Origin: Bog-756 sp052143895
GTDB taxonomy: Bacteria; Actinomycetota; Acidimicrobiia; Acidimicrobiales; RAAP-2
Length of the DNA: 11,010 nt
Direction: 5' to 3'
NCBI GenBank assembly: GCA_052143895.1
Contig: JBKQRT010000039.1
Location: 1-11,010 of the forward strand
Part shown: piece by piece, positions 1-6,733 of the stretch
Numbering within the stretch: position 1 is the stretch's first letter
How the letters are laid out: each line of letters starts with the position of its first letter
Position numbers and translations under genes: made by a program
Notes under the pieces: generated by a model
Seen by the model: the letters and a program-made list of their open reading frames with translations, nothing else
Databases searched by the model: none
Told to the model about the DNA's origin: nothing

Positions 1-1
1 G

Positions 2-505
2 CTTTCTCGGAAGGTGCGCCGGTATCTGGCCACTGCCGGCGTGCACAAGAAGGGCAGCTGCCACCTACTCCGTCACTCGGTTGCCACGCTGATGCTCGAA
101 GGCGGCGCTGACATTCGCTACGTGGCAGAAATGCTGGGGCATGCGCGTTTGGAGACCACCCAGCGCTACACCAGGGTGAGCATCGACCGTCTCCGAGCGG
201 TTCATGCAGCCACCCACCCGGCCGCCGGCCTCTCCACGGCCATGGCCACCGAGTTGTGCGCGGTGCTTCCCGGACGACCGGGATTGAACGACCTCCTGGG
301 TAGTCCACCAGGGCGGCCCGTGTACGGCAAGATGGTTCCGTGCACGCCCCTGGGATCGCCACCGGCCACCGACATCGGCAGAGTCGTGCTCGCAACTACT
401 GCCGATCCAACAGCCAGCGCGGTCGAACCCCTGAGATCACGACGGGCTTTCAATCAAGTTGCTTGGTCAATCGCTACTACGACCCGGGCACCGGGCAGTT
501 CCTGA
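2..505 (+). CDS. Tyrosine recombinase (XerC/XerD-like), C-terminal part, cut by the window edge
   Basis: The frame is open to the left edge, so the gene starts outside the window; a GTG at 14 is internal. The visible protein matches the end of the XerD catalytic domain. It has the box II motif HLLRH (conserved His and Arg), the LGH motif, and RYTRV carrying the Tyr nucleophile that attacks DNA. It then has the RLRAVHAATHPA ending, where XerD-type proteins normally stop (about position 224). The frame continues another 90 or so codons to a stop at 503-505 with no recognisable domain, and it runs over the start of the Rhs fragment in another frame. This tail is probably read-through across a recombination junction. 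The role would be site-specific strand exchange through a 3'-phosphotyrosine intermediate. Family assignment is sure; whether the gene is intact or belongs to the same element as the serine recombinase cannot be seen. Confidence 0.85.
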   Translation, partial: LSRKVRRYLATAGVHKKGSCHLLRHSVATLMLEGGADIRYVAEMLGHARLETTQRYTRVSIDRLRAVHAATHPAAGLSTAMATELCAVLPGRPGLNDLLGSPPGRPVYGKMVPCTPLGSPPATDIGRVVLATTADPTASAVEPLRSRRAFNQVAWSIATTTRAPGSS

Positions 506-1035
506 CCGTGGATCCGATGGTTGACGAGACCGGGCAGCCCTACAGCTATGCCGGCGGCGATCCGGTGAACGGGAGCGATCCGAGTGGGGATGTCACATGT
601 CCCAGTTGGGTGCCCGGGTGCGGCACCGTCACGGACGCCCAGAGTGCGGTGTCAGGTGCCTACAGCTCGGTGACCACGAGCTCGGCGTACACGTGGTTCA
701 ACCAGAACATCAACCCAGCCTACCTGGCACTCACCGGCTACTACAACGAGTGGGAAGCCACCGAGAACGGCTGCGGGCTAGGGACGGAGCTCGGCTACGG
801 AGCCCAGGGCGTGCTCGGCGTGGCCGGGACTTTAAGTCTTGCGGTGGGCGGCGGCGAGGTCGCCGGCTTCATTGAGAATCCAGACCAGTTCTTCCAGATT
901 GGAAATCGTGGGTTCCATCTCCACTTCGACGAGGACCCACATGGTGACATCGGTTCGCACCTTCAGATCGACAGCTGGTTCAAGGGAGTGTCCGGAAGCG
1001 GACGCTCATGGCGACTTCCCTGGCCGCCTTGGTAG
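340..1035 (+). CDS. Decapitated Rhs protein: end of the core domain plus variable C-terminal (toxin-like) tip
   Basis: The reading frame holds the conserved end of the Rhs/YD-repeat core, RYYDPGTGQFLTVDP (from about 472), followed by QPYSYAGGDPVNGSDPSG. In intact Rhs proteins this closes a shell of more than a thousand residues. Here everything upstream of about 442 is missing and a stop (TAG at 301) blocks the frame. After the core come about 60 variable residues, a hydrophobic stretch (roughly residues 150-172 from the GTG at 340) and a His-rich tip with H193, H195, H201 and H207 ending in RLPWPPW. Rhs tips of this kind are usually toxins, often nucleases, and the gene 19 bp downstream is placed like its immunity gene. 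I do not recognise the toxin family. The GTG at 340 has no clear ribosome binding site, so expression is doubtful. It could be a silent orphan cassette or a pseudogene. Confidence 0.75.
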   Translation: MHAPGIATGHRHRQSRARNYCRSNSQRGRTPEITTGFQSSCLVNRYYDPGTGQFLTVDPMVDETGQPYSYAGGDPVNGSDPSGDVTCPSWVPGCGTVTDAQSAVSGAYSSVTTSSAYTWFNQNINPAYLALTGYYNEWEATENGCGLGTELGYGAQGVLGVAGTLSLAVGGGEVAGFIENPDQFFQIGNRGFHLHFDEDPHGDIGSHLQIDSWFKGVSGSGRSWRLPWPPW

Positions 1036-1044
1036 TCCAGCGAT

Positions 1045-1050
1045 GGAGGA
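1045..1050 (+). promoter_or_regulatory. Shine-Dalgarno site of the putative immunity gene
   Basis: GGAGGA lies 4 nt before the ATG at 1055. It favours that start over the in-frame ATG at 1043, which has no such site before it. The gene can therefore be translated independently of the broken Rhs fragment. Confidence 0.75.
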
Positions 1051-1054
1051 AGAA

Positions 1055-1450
1055 ATGGCCGATCACCTGCTTGTACATGTCACTGATGCTGATCAACTCA
1101 AAGAGGTGGACGGACTACTCCACGATGCTGGATTCTCGGTGCTCGACTTGAAGTACGACGAGAGGCTCGGCGTAGTGCAGGTCCCGTTTCACAGGAACCA
1201 GAAGACTCACGACCTGCTTGTTCGCAAGCCCCGGGGTGACGATGTTGACTCCAAGGACGAGGCATTCGCCGAACGGGTCTTGGAGGTAAACCACGTGCGT
1301 GGAATGACCGTGCACGATCCGGATGGACTCGTTGAACACAGCTATGCGCGACTCGAATTCTCCAGCTCTGGACATCTGGCCATCAAGTCAAACTTCCCCG
1401 GTGGCGTTGATCTGGAGGTGTCCGAGATCGACGTACAAGTGAAAGCCTGA
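1055..1450 (+). CDS. Small acidic protein, putative immunity protein for the Rhs tip
   Basis: A 131-residue protein starts MADHLLVHVTDADQL; the ATG at 1055 is chosen for its GGAGGA site. It begins 19 bp after the Rhs stop, the usual place for the immunity gene that neutralises an Rhs-CT toxin. Immunity proteins bind their partner in the cytoplasm, and their typical size and acidity fit here. There is no signal peptide or membrane segment. The second half, with VRGMTVHDPDGLVEHSYARLEF and IKSNFPGG, looks like a compact alpha/beta fold. Codon use is less GC-rich than in the chromosomal genes to the right, a sign of transfer. The family is not recognised; the immunity role rests on position only. 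The end overlaps the out-of-frame tail of the convergent relaxase reading frame (to 1388), which is probably not a real coding overlap. Confidence 0.75.
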   Translation: MADHLLVHVTDADQLKEVDGLLHDAGFSVLDLKYDERLGVVQVPFHRNQKTHDLLVRKPRGDDVDSKDEAFAERVLEVNHVRGMTVHDPDGLVEHSYARLEFSSSGHLAIKSNFPGGVDLEVSEIDVQVKA

Positions 1451-4400
1451 AGGACCTGTCCTTCCACGTTTCGGTCGCCTGGCTTGGCACCGGGGTTCAG
1501 TCATGTCCCCTCCTGAATACCCGGAACACGATTTCAAGGGAACTTTCGCGTGACCGAACAGGAGTTGGTTCGATCCGCAGCTGGGTCGTAGTAGCCCTCT
1601 ACTAAGACCCCCACCACGTGAGCGTTCATGAGGGTCGATCCGCTCATCAGCCAGATATGGCAGGCCCACATCAATGGTGTACGACCGTCTGTTGCAGTTA
1701 TCGACGGTGGTGAGCTCAAAGGCCGAAACCGGAGTCACGGCTGCGGTCGCGGTCTCGACTTCGGCGTCGGTGTCGGTCATCGTCGTGGCTCGAAGTGCGG
1801 CCGACGTCCAGTTCGTCTCTCGCCTGGTCGGCCTGCCGCATGACCTCCCAGCATGACGCCAGGCCCCCCGTTCCGACCCGTTCCCAGGAGATCCCTGCTC
1901 GTTCAGGAATCCTGCTGCGCCCACTGTGGCGACCGTGGTGCGCCAGTGGTCCCGCTGCTCGGGGTCGGTGGGCTCAGGGCCGATCGTCGGTGTACCTGTG
2001 ACGTTCCAGCGGGATCGGTAGGCCTCGATGGCGCCGGCGGCTGCCTGCCAGCGCTCGGTGGCGGCCAAGCGCTCGGGGAGCGGGCCGAGGAGATCGGTGA
2101 CGTGCCGGGGCGAGGTGTAGGCGGCGGCCCGGCCCAGGCGGTACTCATACCGTCGAATCACGCCCTCCATTCGGGACCAGCGGCTTATTTCCTCCTGGTG
2201 GCGATCGACCCACTGGTTGCGGACACGCTGGGCTGCAGCCAGGCTGGCCAGATCCTGGGCGGCTGCGGCCTGGTTTCGAAAGGTGAGCCGGGCCCGCTGG
2301 TCCCGAAGCATGGCGGCGGCAAGCTGATCGGTCACATCGGCCGGTGCGTGATCGTTGAGCCAGGATCCGAGCACAGCGTGCTCGTGATAGGTCTTGGCCA
2401 GATCGTCGGGGGCAGGGACCGTCGTCTCCGGCAGTCGGTCGACGGCCATGGTCTGCTCTCGACTGCGCTCCAGAGCGTCGACCAGTGAGTCCAAGGCCTC
2501 TCGACGGTCGGTGCCGTCGCCGTGGTGCCCGATCTCCCACCGTGGGTTCTCCGGTGCGGCCACATACAAGTTGTTGGACAGACGACCCCGGGAGAGCTGG
2601 GTGTACCCGGCTTCCTGGAAGAGGCTGTCGCCACCGAGGCCGAAGGTGTGGTCCACGGTGATTCCCTGGGAGCGGAAGACGGTAAGGGCGTAGCCGAGGC
2701 TGGTTGAGCGCTCGACGTAGATCTGGGGAAGGATGGCCCGGCGCCCGTCATCGAGCTGGACGATCAATTCTGTTCTCGATCCAGTTTCCGGGCCGCTCGG
2801 TGCTTCCTTCTGACCGGCCATGACGACGTCACCCTCCACTCGCGCAACGTCACCCTCCCTGCCCACAGCCCTCTGTTCACCAGTGTGGGCGGGATCGGCG
2901 ACGCCGACCACGGTGGCAAAGGTGCCATTGCGAATCCTGACAGTTGCCGCTCCGGACTCTGATCCTGGCTCCCTCACCCGCTGGTTCTGCTCGAAGATGA
3001 CCCGGTCACCCACGCTGAAGGTCTTGTCACCGATCCTGATCTCCTCGCCCAGCTCGCCACTGGCCTTGCGGTGCGCCCGGACCATCTCGTTGAGCGCCCG
3101 GACGTCGACCCTCCGTACGGCGAGGATGGCGGTGGTGTGCTCCCGGTGGACGGCCCACCAGTCCTCAACCAGGCGTTGTCGTGCTTCATCGATCGAGCCG
3201 GTGATGGTTACCCGGCCATGATCGACGTAGGCGTTGACGGCCGGAACCACATCCCCACTTCTGAGCGAAGCAAGAGCCTCCCGTTCCCACGCCTGGTCAG
3301 CACCAGCCTGACGTCGGTTGGTGGTCAGGGTGATCACGTCATCGCCCAGCTCTTGGGACAGCGTCCGGAGCGCCCCTCCGGCGTCGATCGACGACAGCTG
3401 GCGGTTGTCCCCGACCAGGACCACCTTGGCACTGGACACATCGGCATAGCGGCGGAGCTGGTCAAGGGAGCGGCTGCCGACCATGGAGGCTTCGTCGACC
3501 ACGATCACGTGCCGATTGGTCAGTCCGCCTGCCTCACTCAGGTCGGCCAGGAGTTGGGTGAGCGACGAGCTCGGGATGCCGGTGCCGGTTTCGAGGTCGG
3601 CCGCCGTCCTCGCCGCCACAGCTGTGCCCATGACCCGGAAGCCGGCCTCCTCCCACCCGATGCGGGCAGTGCCAAGCAGGGTGGACTTGCCTGTGCCGGC
3701 CTCGCCCACGATCAGGTCGTAGCCGTTGCCCGACGTGAGCAACTGCCTGACCCCGTGGGCCTGTTCCCCATCGAGGTGATCGTGACGGCGAAGGAGCTCA
3801 TCGACCACAGCTGATCCCACTTGGGCGGTGGCAGTGTCCACGCCGGCCATCGCAGAGTGAACGATCCTCTGTTCGGCGGCCAACAACTCAGTCGTCGTGT
3901 ACCGCCGGTCGCCGCTTGTGACAGGCACGACGTGCCCGCTTCTGGTCCGGAGGTGTTCGGTGCCTGCACCAGAATCGGCGAGGACCCGGACCACGTCGCT
4001 TCGCTCGAGGAAGCTGGCTGTCAGTGCCACCGCTTGGTCGGGGGTGACGTCGAACGCCCTGGCCACAGCGCCGAGGACCTCTCGCCGAGAGAAACTCGAT
4101 CCGAGCAGGGTGAGGGGCAGCGCTCTTGAACCGGGAAGACCGGAATCGGACCGTTGCTGCTCGTCGATCGGCCAATCGTCGAGTGATACCCCCGCCTTCC
4201 CTTCCAGGATTTGGAACACCTCCTCGACTTCTGCCGCACCGGGCGCTGCCGTTGGCTCGTCACGCCCGAGAGTGTCGGTCAAGTCGTCGACCGTTGCCGC
4301 CCGGCTGCCACCCTCCCCGTCGGGGAGCTCAATGGCAGAGAGCTGCTCCCTCCAGCCCTCACGGAGGACGTCGAGCTGGGCGCCAACCGCCGGCTTCCGG

Positions 4401-5194
4401 TGCCGAGTATCGAGCGTGGCGGTTTCGGCCGCCTTCTGGGACGCGGTCCCCCGGACCTCCATGGCTGTCTCGATGTCGGACCTGCGCTTCGAGAAGGCCC
4501 TGAGGATCGGCTTTGGCACGTCTCGAAGTTCGCTCAGCCCATTGCGTCGAAAATCCCAGGCGAGGTCAAGCGGTGCCAGCTCGGCCCGCAGTGCGGACCG
4601 GTAGAGGGTCCCGGCGGTCTTCTGCCACAGGTAGAGCTGGCGACCGTCCGGGGCCGACCACCGGCCGTCGGTCCCCTCGACGAGGTTGGGCACCACGACA
4701 TGGGTGTGGAGCTGGGGATCGCCGGCCCGGCTGGTGCGGTGGCGGAAGGCCGCACCGATAAAGCCGTTGGCTTCGACCAGCTGCGCCCCGCCGCGGCCCC
4801 GCCGGGCGAAGCAGGCCTCGACCGAGAGGTGATCAATCACTGAAGCAACAGCCTGGTCATGGCTAACCGAGATGGCGCCACGAACGTCGGGCGCCCCGAA
4901 CGCCCAGAGCAACGACACGCCCTTCGGCGCTGAGAAGGTGAGGTCGTAACCCGGTCGGCGACCCGGCTGTACCTGGAGACCTAGGGTCTCACCGTCGGCG
5001 GACCTCCCGGCGAGGACATTCCGGAGGTCCCCCGGATCAACCTGGCCGACAAGTCCCAACGCGGCGGCGGTCTGTCCGACCCACTGACCCGGCGCCTCAC
5101 CTCGGCCGAGGTAGTAATCGTCGACGCTGTTGGCCATCTTGTCGAGGTAGTACTCGGCGCCTCCGGCTACGCCCAGCTTCCCTATGGAGAGCAT
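1388..5194 (-). CDS. MobF relaxase with C-terminal helicase (TraA/TrwC type), 3' end apparently frameshifted
   Basis: This protein nicks the transfer origin, stays bound to the 5' end of the strand and unwinds it during conjugation. The N-terminus MLSIGKL is typical of the family and fixes the start. The relaxase domain (about 1-300) has Tyr pairs Y15/Y16 and Y27/Y28 and the metal-binding His triad H152, H163, H165 (LHTH), with TrwC spacing. The RecD-like helicase has Walker A GEAGTGKST (497-505), Walker B VVDEAS (565-570), LVGDNRQLSSIDAGGAL (from 593), ALTVFRSQG (836-844) and YTQLSRGR (864-871). Residues about 768-806 look like an insertion carrying the element's repeat. As read, the frame gives 1268 residues, but from about residue 1110 the tail is unlike the family. 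A one-base shift at 1864-1869 gives a natural end at 1716. No clear Shine-Dalgarno site is seen. Repeats at 5252-5275 lie just upstream. Confidence 0.95.
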   Translation of the reverse strand: MLSIGKLGVAGGAEYYLDKMANSVDDYYLGRGEAPGQWVGQTAAALGLVGQVDPGDLRNVLAGRSADGETLGLQVQPGRRPGYDLTFSAPKGVSLLWAFGAPDVRGAISVSHDQAVASVIDHLSVEACFARRGRGGAQLVEANGFIGAAFRHRTSRAGDPQLHTHVVVPNLVEGTDGRWSAPDGRQLYLWQKTAGTLYRSALRAELAPLDLAWDFRRNGLSELRDVPKPILRAFSKRRSDIETAMEVRGTASQKAAETATLDTRHRKPAVGAQLDVLREGWREQLSAIELPDGEGGSRAATVDDLTDTLGRDEPTAAPGAAEVEEVFQILEGKAGVSLDDWPIDEQQRSDSGLPGSRALPLTLLGSSFSRREVLGAVARAFDVTPDQAVALTASFLERSDVVRVLADSGAGTEHLRTRSGHVVPVTSGDRRYTTTELLAAEQRIVHSAMAGVDTATAQVGSAVVDELLRRHDHLDGEQAHGVRQLLTSGNGYDLIVGEAGTGKSTLLGTARIGWEEAGFRVMGTAVAARTAADLETGTGIPSSSLTQLLADLSEAGGLTNRHVIVVDEASMVGSRSLDQLRRYADVSSAKVVLVGDNRQLSSIDAGGALRTLSQELGDDVITLTTNRRQAGADQAWEREALASLRSGDVVPAVNAYVDHGRVTITGSIDEARQRLVEDWWAVHREHTTAILAVRRVDVRALNEMVRAHRKASGELGEEIRIGDKTFSVGDRVIFEQNQRVREPGSESGAATVRIRNGTFATVVGVADPAHTGEQRAVGREGDVARVEGDVVMAGQKEAPSGPETGSRTELIVQLDDGRRAILPQIYVERSTSLGYALTVFRSQGITVDHTFGLGGDSLFQEAGYTQLSRGRLSNNLYVAAPENPRWEIGHHGDGTDRREALDSLVDALERSREQTMAVDRLPETTVPAPDDLAKTYHEHAVLGSWLNDHAPADVTDQLAAAMLRDQRARLTFRNQAAAAQDLASLAAAQRVRNQWVDRHQEEISRWSRMEGVIRRYEYRLGRAAAYTSPRHVTDLLGPLPERLAATERWQAAAGAIEAYRSRWNVTGTPTIGPEPTDPEQRDHWRTTVATVGAAGFLNEQGSPGNGSERGAWRHAGRSCGRPTRRETNWTSAALRATTMTDTDAEVETATAAVTPVSAFELTTVDNCNRRSYTIDVGLPYLADERIDPHERSRGGGLSRGLLRPSCGSNQLLFGHAKVPLKSCSGYSGGDMTEPRCQARRPKRGRTGPSGFHLYVDLGHLQINATGEV
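1449..1464 (+). terminator. Hairpin at the stop codon of the putative immunity gene
   Basis: GAAGGA-CCTG-TCCTTC forms a perfect 6 bp stem (7 if the inner C-G pair closes). It begins inside the TGA stop of the immunity gene and is followed by CACGTTTCGG, with only a short T stretch. It may act as a terminator or 3' end stabiliser; the missing U tract keeps confidence moderate. Confidence 0.4.
1583..1610. terminator. Strong hairpin between convergent immunity and relaxase genes
   Basis: GGGTCGTAGTAG pairs with CTACTAAGACCC at 11 of 12 positions across a 4 nt loop (CCCT). It lies in the 265 bp between the immunity stop (1450) and the stop expected for the relaxase in its restored frame (1716). 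The position suits a bidirectional terminator. No U tract follows on either strand, so another role, such as a recombination or transfer site, is possible. I see no gene in 1451-1715. Confidence 0.45.
1716..1869 (-). other. Probable true 3' end of the relaxase gene in the -1 frame, after a G6 run
   Basis: On the minus strand the relaxase frame meets six G bases (C at 1864-1869 on +). Reading one base back from there gives 49 residues containing EVMRQADQARDELDV and an Arg/Asp-rich end RSRDSGFGL, then TGA at 1718-1716. From memory, basic tails ending in a GxGL-like motif are common in actinobacterial MobF relaxases. The frame as written continues to 1388 with residues that look like chance. This may be a deletion of one G, a sequencing error, or slippage during expression. 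Confidence 0.6.
2825..2856 (-). repeat. Two copies of the GGTGACGTT-type repeat inside the relaxase coding sequence
   Basis: GACGTCACCCT (2825-2835) and AACGTCACCCT (2846-2856) are copies of the element's short repeat read on the minus strand. They start exactly 21 bp apart, the same spacing as in the intergenic array. They encode the duplicated EGDV at residues 779-790, in a stretch that appears as an insertion between two conserved helicase strands. Confidence 0.7.
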
Positions 5195-5251
5195 CGCGGA
5201 GGGTTCGGTGATCGGGAAGTGGGCCTGTCCATCCCTCCATGGTCCGAATCG

Positions 5252-5275
5252 GACGTCACCCTCAACGTCACCCTC
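5252..5275 (-). repeat. Tandem pair of GGTGACGTT-type repeats upstream of the relaxase start
   Basis: GACGTCACCCTC and AACGTCACCCTC stand head to tail with 12 bp spacing, 58-81 bp before the relaxase ATG and in the orientation of that gene. The position suits an operator or promoter element for the relaxase, or part of the transfer origin. The same 12 bp spacing recurs at 6525-6544 and 6973-6992. Confidence 0.65.
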
Positions 5276-5290
5276 GTCGATAGTGGCTGG

Positions 5291-5794
5291 TCACACGGTT
5301 GGACGGACTCGCCAGGAAGGTCGCATCCAGTCGAATACGCGGCGTCGGCACCAAATGGTGCAGGGGTGTGGCAATGACCGTACCGCTTCGTCGGAACAGA
5401 TCTGCAGTGTCACCCAGGCGCACACGGCGGGCTCGATGCCCGCCTGGGCGCCTCGACCATCCACGGGGCTGACGACCGGGACAACAGCACTCCACACGGT
5501 CAGATGGGCGACGTGAGCCCAAGCACCGTTCTCAGCAACCGGGATGGGCCGGGGATCGTTACCCGGGAGGATCAGAGCGGCTCTGAGCAGCCGATCAGCG
5601 GACCGTAGGGCCGGGGTCCCGGCACCCGCCGGAACACGTATCGGAAGCCATTCCCGGTCGTGCTTGATCGTTGACGTTGACGCACAAGCCCGAATGATCG
5701 CTCCCCTCACCGGATCGTCCTTCGCAACTGAAATGTTCCGACGCGAGTCGCTGGGAGGGTGACGTTGCCGACGGCTCCGTTGCGGAGTTGACAA
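5291..5794 (-). CDS. Doubtful hypothetical reading frame upstream of the relaxase
   Basis: An open frame of up to 167 codons (TTG at 5794; in-frame GTG codons follow) lies in the relaxase orientation, ending 96 bp before it. The middle part, with ALRSADRLLRAALILPGND and WAHVAHLTVWSAVVPVV, is the only stretch that looks protein-like. Third codon positions in that stretch are only about two-thirds G/C, weak for this genome. The first codons cross repeat copies and no ribosome binding site is evident. It contains the palindromes at 5413-5448 and 5572-5586, which argue for non-coding DNA such as a transfer origin. No family is recognised. I list it because it is the best open frame in a long gap and may be a real or decayed gene. 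Confidence 0.22.
   Translation of the reverse strand: MSTPQRSRRQRHPPSDSRRNISVAKDDPVRGAIIRACASTSTIKHDREWLPIRVPAGAGTPALRSADRLLRAALILPGNDPRPIPVAENGAWAHVAHLTVWSAVVPVVSPVDGRGAQAGIEPAVCAWVTLQICSDEAVRSLPHPCTIWCRRRVFDWMRPSWRVRPTV
5413..5448. repeat. Two competing stem-loops upstream of the relaxase, transfer-origin candidate
   Basis: CCCAGGCG (5413-5420) can pair with CGCCTGGG (5441-5448). A nested hairpin, GGCGGGC-TCGAT-GCCCGCC (5426-5444), shares its last four bases with the outer arm, so the two exclude each other. Inverted repeats close to a MobF relaxase gene are typical of transfer origins. I see no recognisable nick consensus, so the assignment is only a suggestion. Confidence 0.35.
5572..5586. 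promoter_or_regulatory. 15 bp palindrome, possible binding site
   Basis: TCAGAGCGGCTCTGA is a perfect 7+1+7 palindrome. It may bind a dimeric repressor or relaxosome protein. It could also be a chance occurrence in GC-rich DNA. Confidence 0.25.
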
Positions 5795-5875
5795 CCGCCA
5801 GGGTGACGTTGACCGGGCAGAGGGCGGCGGGTGTTGACAGTGAGGGTGACGTCGGCTCGCTTCAGGGTGACCGGC
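5756..5875 (+). repeat. Cluster of four GGTGACGTT-type repeats
   Basis: AGGGTGACGTT at 5756 and 5800, AGGGTGACGTC at 5843 and a decayed AGGGTGACCGG at 5864 all face the same way. GTGAC start positions are 5759, 5803, 5846 and 5867, giving steps of 44, 43 and 21 bp, close to whole numbers of helical turns. TTGACA hexamers at 5788 and 5834 might be -35 boxes, but I find no matching -10. Confidence 0.65.
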
Positions 5876-5953
5876 TGAAGATGACGGGCGTCAGTCGTCG
5901 TCGGCCGGCCATCGCATCCATCGTGCCCCTGCTCGTGGACGAGGGAACCAGGA

Positions 5954-5972
5954 CCCCGGGAGAGACCCGGGG
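5954..5972 (-). terminator. Hairpin just downstream of the small minus-strand gene
   Basis: CCCCGGG-AGAGA-CCCGGGG gives a perfect 7 bp GC stem with a 5 nt loop. On the minus strand it begins 6 nt after the stop of the 107-residue gene and is followed by TCCTGGTTCCC. Position and stability fit a terminator, although there is no long U tract. Confidence 0.5.
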
Positions 5973-5978
5973 AGCCGG

Positions 5979-6302
5979 TCAGGGGTGCTCGATGAGGTCG
6001 GGCGGAAAGGTGAGGGCTCGGACGTGGTCGGCTTCCCAGGAACCGGGCCGGTGGCAGACCAGGCCCTCGGCAGCCAGCGTCTGGGCCCGCTCCCCATCCA
6101 CTCGGGCGGCATTGTCGTCGCGGTCGAGGCCGAGGGTTACCGCGGCCAGGCCGAGGGCGTAGGAGAGGGCTTCGGGGAGGTTCCCGCCGGTGCTGGGGCC
6201 CTCTTCGGGATCGTGGCTGTTGTCGCAGACCCACCAGACCTCGGCCAGTGCGTGGGCGAGGTCACGGACGGCGCTCGTGTAGTTGTCGGTGCTCTCAGTC
6301 AT
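5979..6302 (-). CDS. Small acidic hypothetical protein (107 residues) of the mobile element
   Basis: The ATG at 6302 has an AAGGAG site 6 nt upstream (6309-6314), which decides this start over frames reaching further upstream. The product begins MTESTDNYTSAVRDLAHAL and contains AEVWWVCDNSHDPEEG, EALSYALGLAAVTLGLDRDD and a C-terminal HVRALTFPPDLIEHP. It looks mostly helical, acidic and cytoplasmic, with no signal peptide, membrane segment or recognised motif. GC-rich third positions, a good ribosome binding site and a terminator-like hairpin right after the stop make it a believable gene. It sits alone between repeat clusters upstream of the relaxase and reads in the same direction. Function unknown; such genes in integrative elements often code for accessory or regulatory proteins, but nothing here shows that. 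Confidence 0.65.
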   Translation of the reverse strand: MTESTDNYTSAVRDLAHALAEVWWVCDNSHDPEEGPSTGGNLPEALSYALGLAAVTLGLDRDDNAARVDGERAQTLAAEGLVCHRPGSWEADHVRALTFPPDLIEHP

Positions 6303-6733
6303 GGCTGTCTCCTTGGTGGTGTCGGCAGTGACCGGCACTGCGCCCCGGTGGGCGACGCCTCTGCGTCGATCACCTGTGAGGACCACTCGCCGGCGCCGGT
6401 GGGCGGTCAAGGGCGGCGAAGCCGTCACGTGTGATCCGGAGCGCCAGCGGAGGATCCTTGAGGGCCCGTTGGCGGTGGCGTACACCTTCGCAATCGCGCA
6501 CGAGGTCTGAGTATCTGGGGGCGCCGTCACCCGGAACGTCACCCACCCTGGTTATGGGCCGAGCGTGGGGCGCGTCGGAGGGGGTTGGGAGTGTGGCGTG
6601 CGCGCCGGCCTGGATGAAGGGTCGTCGAACCTCTTGGGACCGTGTACCACGCCGGCGTCGACGATGAAGTGGGCGAAAGTGAGAAGCGGAGGCGGGGACA
6701 TGACGCGAACGGGCCGCTTCCCAACGTGGGATG
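6303..6733. other. Gap without a convincing gene; holds one inverted-orientation repeat pair
   Basis: CCGTCACCCGG and AACGTCACCCA, minus-strand copies of the element repeat, have CGTCAC cores starting at 6525 and 6537, 12 bp apart. A minus-strand frame ending at 6370 contains ALKDPPLALRITRDGFAALD, which reads like protein. However, it has no good start or ribosome binding site and its upstream part is low-complexity Arg/Pro, so it may be a gene remnant. The rest (6550-6733) shows nothing I can name. Confidence 0.4.
6309..6314 (-). promoter_or_regulatory. Shine-Dalgarno site of the 107-residue gene
   Basis: AAGGAG on the minus strand lies 6 nt before the ATG at 6302-6300. It identifies the start of this gene. 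Confidence 0.7.

Noticed and set aside
1560..1612. A tRNA or tRNA remnant, because of GGTTCGATCC at 1567-1576 beside a strong hairpin
   Set aside because: The flanking bases do not form a T stem, and no acceptor stem, D arm or anticodon arm can be drawn.
1534..1719. Small minus-strand gene starting TTG at 1719, overlapping the restored relaxase stop
   Set aside because: There is no ribosome binding site, codon use looks random and the product resembles no protein. It also contains the hairpin at 1583-1610.
4041..4051. GGGGTGACGTC as another copy of the element repeat
   Set aside because: It encodes the ordinary residues FDVTPDQ of the relaxase, is isolated and has no partner at 12 or 21 bp, so chance is likely.
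3071..4843. Several long plus-strand frames opposite the relaxase gene
   Set aside because: They are antisense shadows of GC-rich coding DNA; the minus-strand protein has all family motifs.
5985..6434. Plus-strand frame of 149 codons opposite the 107-residue gene
   Set aside because: It is Gly/Val-rich shadow coding with no ribosome binding site. The minus strand has a clear Shine-Dalgarno site and terminator.
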